From contig JACMOT010000387.1 in the NCBI GenBank assembly GCA_014377915.1, forward strand, positions 1-6,130: a stretch of 6,130 nt of DNA. Direction: 5' to 3'. The DNA is from Tardiphaga sp. (GTDB lineage Bacteria > Pseudomonadota > Alphaproteobacteria > Rhizobiales > Xanthobacteraceae). Each line of letters starts with the position of its first letter. The stretch's first letter is position 1. The notes beneath the pieces were generated by a model, which did not search any database, was not told the origin of the DNA, and saw only the letters and a program-made list of their open reading frames with translations. Shown piece after piece: positions 1 to 4,044 of the stretch. The translations under genes and the position numbers were made by a program.

Positions 1-1833
1 CTTCACCCGCTTGCCGCCATTGGCGAACATCGAATAGGCGGTGACCATGCGCATCACCGTGGTTTCACCGGCGCCCAGCGCATAGGACAGGTAGTTCGGC
101 AGTTCGTCATAGACGCCGAACCGCTTGGCATATTCGCCGATCAGCGGCATGCCGATGTCCTGCGCGAGCCGCACCGTGACGGTGTTGAGCGAGCGCATCA
201 GCGCGTTGCGCAACGTGGTCGGGCCGAGGTACTTGCCGCTCGAATAATTGTCCGGACGCCAGACCCCGGCGCCCTGCCCCTGGTCGATTTCCAGCGGCGC
301 GTCGACCACGACGGTCGATGGCGTATAGCCATTGTCCATCGCCGCCGAATAGACCAGCGGCTTGAACGACGAGCCGGGCTGGCGGTAGGCCTGCGTGGCG
401 CGGTTGAACTGGCTCTGGTCGAAGGAGAAGCCGCCGACCATCGCCAGCACACGGCCGGTCCACGGGTCCATCGCCACCATGGCGCCGGACACTTCGGGAT
501 ATTGCCGCAGCCGGAACTGCCCCTCGACGACCGAGCCGTCCTTGGTCAGCAGCGGATCGACGTAAATGATGTCGCCGGGATTGAGCACCTGCGATACCGC
601 GGTCGGCGTCTTGCCCTTGGCCGGGCCGGCGATCGGCCGGGCCCATTTCACGCCGTCCAGCGTGAGGTTGCCGGTCTGGCGGTCCTTGAGCACGGCGCCG
701 CCGAGCTCGCGGCCAGGCTGGAAGCCGATCCGGGCCGACTGGTCGCTGGTGTCCAGCACCACGGCCAGCTTCCACGGCGCGACGTCCGACAGCGATTTCA
801 CCTCGGCGAGTTTCACGCCCCAGTCGCCGGTAATGTCGATCTTGTTGGTCGCGCCGCGCCAGCCATGCGCCTCGTCGAAATTGATCAGGCCGTTGACCAT
901 GGTCTTGCGCGCCATCATCTGCAGCTTCGGATCCAGCGTGGTGCGCACCGACAGCCCGCCCTCATACAGCTTCTTCTCGCCATAGCGTTCAAAGATATCG
1001 CGGCGCACTTCCTCGGCGAAATACTCGCCGGCGAAAATATGCGCCGCGTTGCTGCGGCTGGTAACGGTCAGGACATCCTTGCGCGCCTTCTCGGCATCGG
1101 CCTGTTTGATCCAGCCGTTTTCGAGTAGGCGGTCGATGACGTAATTGCGGCGCTCGATGGCGCGCTCGCGGTTCTTCACTGGATGCAGCGACGATGGCGC
1201 CTTCGGCAGCGCCGCGAGATAGGAGGCTTCCGATACCGTCAGCTCATTGACCGATTTGTCGAAATAGACCAGCGACGCCGCCGCGATGCCATAGGCGCCG
1301 AGGCCGAGATAAATCTCGTTGAGGTAGAGTTCGAGGATCTTGTCCTTGGAATAAGCGCGCTCGATGCGCATCGCCAGCAAGGCTTCCTTGATCTTGCGGG
1401 TGAACGACACCTCATTGGTCAGCAGGAAGTTCTTGGCAACTTGCTGGGTGATGGTGGAGGCGCCCTGCGGCCGCCGGTTGGAACCGAAATTCTGCGCATA
1501 CAGCACGATGGCGCGGGCCATGCCGGTGTAGTCGATGCCGCCATGTTCATAAAAGTTCTTGTCCTCGGCGGCGAGGAAGGCGTTGATCACCAGCTTCGGC
1601 ACCGCCTGGATCGGCAGGTACAGCCGGCGCTCCTTGGAATATTCGCCGAGCAGCGCGCCATCGGCCGCGTGCACCCGGGTCATCACCGGCGGCTCATAAT
1701 CCTGAAGCTGCGAATAGTCCGGCAAGTCCTTGGAATAATGCCAGATCATGCCGGCGGCGGCGGCCACGCCAACAAGGAACACGACGGTCCCGGCGGCGAA
1801 CAAAAATCCTAAAAACCGCACCAGCAAACGCAT
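1..1833 (-). CDS. mrcA: Penicillin-binding protein 1A, bifunctional glycosyltransferase/transpeptidase (3' end outside window)
   Basis: Class A PBP that polymerises lipid II into glycan strands and cross-links stem peptides at the outer face of the inner membrane. The reading frame is open for 611 codons from ATG at 1833 to the window edge. Residues 5-31 form one N-terminal membrane anchor after MRLLVR. The GT51 glycosyltransferase domain spans about 50-230, with the EDKNFYEHGGID motif (catalytic Glu90), QGASTITQQ (123-131) and LNEIYLG (171-177, probable second Glu173). GGLSVRTTLDPKLQ (292-305) leads into an OB-like linker domain (about 320-440). The transpeptidase domain follows, with SSFK (488-491, nucleophile Ser488 at 370-372) and SLN (548-550). 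The KTG motif and about 200 C-terminal residues expected from family length lie off the left edge. The ribosome site is weak (GGAT, 9 nt upstream at 1843-1845). The gene lies 213 bp downstream of the amidase on the same strand with no clear terminator between them, so shared transcription is possible. Family assignment is firm; the A-type rather than another class A name rests on overall resemblance. Confidence 0.96.
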   Translation of the reverse strand, partial: MRLLVRFLGFLFAAGTVVFLVGVAAAAGMIWHYSKDLPDYSQLQDYEPPVMTRVHAADGALLGEYSKERRLYLPIQAVPKLVINAFLAAEDKNFYEHGGIDYTGMARAIVLYAQNFGSNRRPQGASTITQQVAKNFLLTNEVSFTRKIKEALLAMRIERAYSKDKILELYLNEIYLGLGAYGIAAASLVYFDKSVNELTVSEASYLAALPKAPSSLHPVKNRERAIERRNYVIDRLLENGWIKQADAEKARKDVLTVTSRSNAAHIFAGEYFAEEVRRDIFERYGEKKLYEGGLSVRTTLDPKLQMMARKTMVNGLINFDEAHGWRGATNKIDITGDWGVKLAEVKSLSDVAPWKLAVVLDTSDQSARIGFQPGRELGGAVLKDRQTGNLTLDGVKWARPIAGPAKGKTPTAVSQVLNPGDIIYVDPLLTKDGSVVEGQFRLRQYPEVSGAMVAMDPWTGRVLAMVGGFSFDQSQFNRATQAYRQPGSSFKPLVYSAAMDNGYTPSTVVVDAPLEIDQGQGAGVWRPDNYSSGKYLGPTTLRNALMRSLNTVTVRLAQDIGMPLIGEYAKRFGVYDELPNYLSYALGAGETTVMRMVTAYSMFANGGKRVK

Positions 1834-1895
1834 TATCGAAGATCCGTTTCAATCGCTGCGCCGCAATCTATCACAGCGGCTCTCATCGTCGCCAA

Positions 1896-1918
1896 GCCAA
1901 CTAACCAGGTCAGCTAGC
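1896..1918 (-). other. Minus-strand RNA hairpin upstream of mrcA
   Basis: Read as minus-strand RNA, 1918-1910 (GCUAGCUGA) pairs with 1904-1896 (UUAGUUGGC) around a CCUGG loop. This gives nine pairs, three of them G-U. Because of the wobbles only the mrcA-sense RNA can form it. No U-run follows, so it is not an intrinsic terminator. It sits 62 nt upstream of the mrcA start. Confidence 0.25.
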
Positions 1919-2018
1919 CAACACATCGAGGGCTGCGGGACGGGTTCTGACCGAATCTGGCGGTCGCGCGAAAATTTTTATAAAGCTGACGCTGTGTCGA
2001 AACTAGGGCTTTCAACAT
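1914..2018 (-). CDS. Possible 34-codon leader-type small ORF upstream of mrcA
   Basis: An ATG at 2018 is preceded by AGGGG at 2028-2024 with a 5-nt spacer, a better ribosome site than the one on mrcA itself. It opens 34 codons (beginning MLKALVSTQRQLYK, basic, no recognisable domain) and stops with TAG at 1916-1914. The stop codon lies inside the 5' arm of a predicted RNA hairpin (1918 to 1896). The ORF begins 28 bp after the amidase stop and ends 80 bp before mrcA. The arrangement recalls a leader peptide, but short ORFs with chance ribosome sites are common in GC-rich DNA, and the codon use is not distinctive. No function can be assigned. Confidence 0.2.
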   Translation of the reverse strand: MLKALVSTQRQLYKNFRATARFGQNPSRSPRCVG

Positions 2019-2046
2019 TAAAACCCCTGTCTTTTCAGTTCCGTGA

Positions 2047-3333
2047 TCAGTTCTTCGGGCCGGCCGAGACGATCTTTTTGGAGAAAAACCCGTCGATCGC
2101 CTGAGCCACCGCGCCAACCGTCTTCGACCGCCAGCTTTCGGACTGCAGCTGCAACAGGTCTTCCTTGTTCGATACATAGCCCAACTCGATCAGGACCGAC
2201 GGCACGTCGGGGGCCTTCAGCACCCGGAAACCCGCCGATTTCAACGGGTGCTTGTGCATCCGCGCGGTCGTCTTCATTTCGCCGACCACCAGTCGGGCAA
2301 ACCGGTTCGAGAAAGCGCGGGTTTCGCGCTGCGCCAGGTCGATCAGGATGTCGGCCACATCGGTCGGTTCCTCGGTCAGATTGACGCCGCCAATGGCATC
2401 CGCCTTGTTTTCCGAGTCAGCCAGCCGTTCGGCCTCGGAATCCGAGGCCTTGTCGGACAGCGTGTAGACGGTCGCACCCTGGGCATCGCCCTCGCCCTTG
2501 GGCAGCGCGTCGGCATGAATCGAGACGAACAAGGCCGCCGACTGATTGCGCGCGATCTTCACGCGGTCGCCGAGCGGAATGAAAGTGTCGTCGGTCCGGG
2601 TCATGACCACGCGGTATTTACCGGCCTTTTCGAGCCGGTCGCGCAGCGCGATGCCGAAGCCGAGCACCAGGCCCTTTTCGGCCTCGCCGCCGGACTGGGT
2701 ACCGTTGTCGATGCCGCCGTGACCGGGATCGATCACCACCACCGGCCGCGCGTCATTCGCCGGTTTCGGAGCGGCGAGCGCCGCCACGGCCGGCGGTACC
2801 GCCACCGGACCAATCGCCGGGCGAAGTTCGGGCCGACTTTCGACCGCCAGCGCCTGGACGAAGGCGGTGCGATCCACCGATTCGAGGTCGATCACCAGCC
2901 GCGCCGGCTGGCCATTGGCGGGATCGAGCCCATAGGCGTTCTTGATCTTGGCGGGTCCGGAGAGGTCGAACACGATTCGCGAACCACCGGGCATCACCAG
3001 CCCGTAGCGAAACGCCTTGACCAGCCCGCGCGCGGCCGCGCCAGCCCCGGCATTGATCTGAAAGCTGACCTGGGGGATGTCGATGACCACCCGGTAGGGA
3101 TCGGCCAGTGTGAAGGCGCGCAGCGAAATCCGTTTGTCGAGGTCGAGGATGAAACGGGTCTGATGCTCGTCGCCCGCGATCCGCACGTCAGTCGCGACCG
3201 GAAACGGGGCCGCAATCTCGGCCCCCGGAACTTCGCCCGCGGCATGGGCCGAGGCCGGGCATAATAGATCGACCGCGGCGACGCTCAGAAGCGCAGCCAC
3301 CAGCCTTCCGATATGGTTTGCCTGGCGCGTCAA
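2047..3333 (-). CDS. amiC: Periplasmic N-acetylmuramoyl-L-alanine amidase, AMIN + Amidase_3 (AmiC type)
   Basis: A zinc amidase that cleaves the bond between N-acetylmuramic acid and L-alanine in peptidoglycan, typically to separate daughter cells. I chose the TTG at 3333, giving 428 residues. It places a basic start (MTRQANHIGR) before a hydrophobic core (11-25) and a Sec cleavage site ASAHA|AG after residue 31, and GGAGG lies upstream at 3350-3346, though 12 nt away. In-frame ATG (3456) and GTG (3384, 3363) would bury the signal peptide. An AMIN domain (about 45-150) comes first, then a Pro/Ala linker (about 172-195). The Amidase_3 domain (about 196-417) has DPGHGG (zinc His205), Glu219, SIHAD (zinc His273) and LIELGYVSN (catalytic Glu383). 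Residues about 298-340, between the third zinc region and the catalytic Glu, match the helical autoinhibitory segment of division amidases that are switched on by LytM-domain activators. A CtrA-type box lies upstream; mrcA follows on the same strand. The family is certain, the symbol likely. Confidence 0.94.
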   Translation of the reverse strand: MTRQANHIGRLVAALLSVAAVDLLCPASAHAAGEVPGAEIAAPFPVATDVRIAGDEHQTRFILDLDKRISLRAFTLADPYRVVIDIPQVSFQINAGAGAAARGLVKAFRYGLVMPGGSRIVFDLSGPAKIKNAYGLDPANGQPARLVIDLESVDRTAFVQALAVESRPELRPAIGPVAVPPAVAALAAPKPANDARPVVVIDPGHGGIDNGTQSGGEAEKGLVLGFGIALRDRLEKAGKYRVVMTRTDDTFIPLGDRVKIARNQSAALFVSIHADALPKGEGDAQGATVYTLSDKASDSEAERLADSENKADAIGGVNLTEEPTDVADILIDLAQRETRAFSNRFARLVVGEMKTTARMHKHPLKSAGFRVLKAPDVPSVLIELGYVSNKEDLLQLQSESWRSKTVGAVAQAIDGFFSKKIVSAGPKN

Positions 3334-3345
3334 AAAAACCCCGTG

Positions 3346-3350
3346 CCTCC
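3346..3350 (-). promoter_or_regulatory. Shine-Dalgarno-like GGAGG of the amidase
   Basis: The minus strand reads GGAGG, then CACGGGG and a T-tract that runs into the TTG start at 3333. The 12-nt spacing is longer than usual, but no other start codon with a sensible signal peptide lies closer. It supports the 3333 start over the upstream in-frame starts, because 3363 and 3384 lie upstream of this site. Confidence 0.5.
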
Positions 3351-3385
3351 GAAGCAGCCCCACATTAACCCAATAGGATCGCACG

Positions 3386-3401
3386 GTTAACCGATGCTTA
3401 A
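3386..3401 (-). promoter_or_regulatory. CtrA-type binding site upstream of the amidase
   Basis: The minus strand reads TTAAGCATCGGTTAAC, an exact match to TTAA-N7-TTAAC, the consensus of the alphaproteobacterial cell-cycle response regulator CtrA. It ends 52 bp upstream of the TTG start. A possible -10 element TATTGG (3375 to 3370) lies 10 bp further on, so the box overlaps where the -35 element would be, the usual position in CtrA-activated promoters. That would put transcription start near 3363 with a leader of about 30 nt containing GGAGG. The site match is directly seen; activation of amiC by CtrA is inferred. Confidence 0.6.
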
Positions 3402-3540
3402 GGTCAACAGACCGATTACCGCCAAGTGTTGCAGGGGTGTGACGCCTCGCTTGCATGCGCCCGCCAATCCTCGTATGAACAAAGCGCTGACGGTTTAACT
3501 CCGGTTGTGTCGCGTTCAGCCTCCCGGTGCAGCGCTGTTC

Positions 3541-3557
3541 CCCTTGGGATCCCTTGG
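3541..3557 (+). repeat. CCCTTGG direct repeat, 10-bp period, upstream of candidate rne -10
   Basis: CCCTTGG at 3541-3547 is repeated at 3551-3557 with a 3-bp gap (GAT), one helical turn apart. The two copies would sit at about -58 and -48 of a start near 3599, where an activator could compensate for the poor -35. It may be coincidence. Confidence 0.3.
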
Positions 3558-3563
3558 AGGTTT

Positions 3564-3592
3564 CAGTGTTTTTCCGATCTCCCCTCTACAAT
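3564..3592 (+). promoter_or_regulatory. Candidate rne promoter (strong -10, weak -35)
   Basis: TACAAT at 3587-3592 matches five of six bases of the sigma-70 -10 consensus and faces rne. The hexamer 17 bp upstream (3564-3569, CAGTGT) does not resemble TTGACA. Start of transcription would fall near 3599, giving an untranslated leader of about 445 nt. An alternative pair farther up is TTGCAT (3451-3456), 17 bp, TATGAA (3474-3479). Either gives a long leader. Confidence 0.35.
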
Positions 3593-3696
3593 CAGCGCAG
3601 CGCGCGGTTGATCAGATGGGCGGTTCTAGCCCGAGCGGCGTCCGGTCCCAGGTCATCTTTCCAGGGGCGGCTTTAGACACTTCATGACCGATTATT

Positions 3697-3783
3697 CCGC
3701 TCCCCCGAGCGGCATAGCGAGGGCCGGCGAACGCTTTCCGCGTCGCGCCGGACGCCAGCAATAAAGGCGGCGCCTTTGCCGCC
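3697..3783 (+). other. Triple hairpin array in the rne leader
   Basis: There are three close hairpins. First, CCGCT (3697-3701) pairs with AGCGG (3708-3712) around a C-rich 6-nt loop. Second, CCGGCG (3724-3729) pairs with CGCCGG (3746-3751), then across a small internal loop ACGC (3731-3734) pairs with GCGT (3740-3743), closing on TTTCC. Third, a site with two exclusive folds: AAAGGC/GCCTTT (3763-3768 with 3772-3777) or GGCGGC/GCCGCC (3766-3771 with 3778-3783). No U-run follows any of them. Structured 5' leaders that mediate RNase E autoregulation are known in E. coli rne; a similar role here is inferred. Confidence 0.45.
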
Positions 3784-3858
3784 ATGATGTTCAGACGGGC
3801 CGACGCTTGATGCGCCAGACTGTGATGCCGACCGAGACCCACGCGGGACCTGCGCCGA

Positions 3859-3893
3859 TGCGAAACCAAGACTTAGACAGTCATGGCTTCGCA
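3859..3893 (+). other. Long irregular hairpin in the rne leader
   Basis: TGCGAA (3859-3864), CCA (3866-3868) and GACT (3870-3873) pair with AGTC (3879-3882), TGG (3884-3886) and TTCGCA (3888-3893). This gives 13 pairs with two 1x1 mismatches (A/C and A/A) and a TAGAC loop. It is the strongest fold seen in the leader and ends 151 nt before the rne start. It lacks a terminal U-run, so it is not a terminator. It resembles in general form the leader stem-loops bound by RNase E in E. coli. Confidence 0.5.
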
Positions 3894-4044
3894 CGTCGCC
3901 CTGCTCTGGGTTCGCGATCGACACGGCGCCCCGGGTTGCGTTTCGGCCTTCCCCTCACCCCCGAATCAGGTGGACCGTTGCGTCACCCGGCCGCGCCTTC
4001 TGCGCTTGCCGCCACGCGCGCCTTCCGCCGTCATGAGCCCCCAA

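Larger units (their letters stand above)
1834..2046 (-). promoter_or_regulatory. Amidase-mrcA intergenic gap / possible mrcA leader
   Basis: This 213-bp gap lies between the amidase stop and the mrcA start, both on the minus strand. No GC stem followed by a T-run is visible after the amidase stop, so read-through into mrcA is plausible. An AT-rich patch contains TATAAA (minus strand, 1983 to 1978) that could be a -10 element, but nothing close to TTGACA lies 16-18 bp upstream of it. A second weak candidate on the minus strand is TTGGCG, then 16 bp, then TGATAG, close to the mrcA start. I cannot choose between an internal promoter and an operon from sequence alone. Confidence 0.35.
3364..4044. 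promoter_or_regulatory. Divergent control region between amidase and rne
   Basis: About 680 bp without a convincing gene. From left to right it contains the CtrA-type box (3386-3401), a single TTAAC half-site (3495-3499), two CCCTTGG repeats one helical turn apart (3541-3557), a good -10 hexamer TACAAT (3587-3592) facing rne, a series of hairpins (3617-3633, 3651-3689, 3697-3712, 3724-3751, 3763-3783, 3859-3893), and a C-rich, A-poor stretch (about 3941-4032) leading to the rne start. Open frames in the region have no recognisable protein and no good ribosome site. The layout fits a long untranslated rne leader. No tRNA or intrinsic terminator is visible. Confidence 0.6.

Noticed and set aside
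502..1128. Plus-strand frames opposite mrcA (502-1128 and 1183-1812)
   Set aside because: Both are antisense shadows of the continuous 611-codon PBP1A frame and show no protein family features.
2248..3264. 338-codon open frame on the plus strand opposite the amidase
   Set aside because: It mirrors the amidase codons, which carry the zinc ligands and catalytic Glu. The antisense product is His/Arg/Gly-rich with no family resemblance.
3334..3456. Longer amidase starting at ATG 3456
   Set aside because: It would add 41 residues before the signal peptide, translate through the CtrA box and GGAGG, and place the export signal internally.
3605..3635. T-arm-like sequence (GGTTCTA in a GGGC/GCCC hairpin) suggesting a tRNA
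   Set aside because: No anticodon arm, D arm or acceptor stem can be built around it on either strand.
3651..3689. GGTCAT/ATGACC inverted repeat in the rne leader
   Set aside because: The 6-bp arms are separated by 27 nt; it is too weak to call as a stable structure by itself, though it may add to the leader fold.
3963..3967. GAATC (GANTC, CcrM methylation site) upstream of rne
   Set aside because: Several other GANTC sites occur inside the coding regions of the window, so a single one here is not informative without conservation data.
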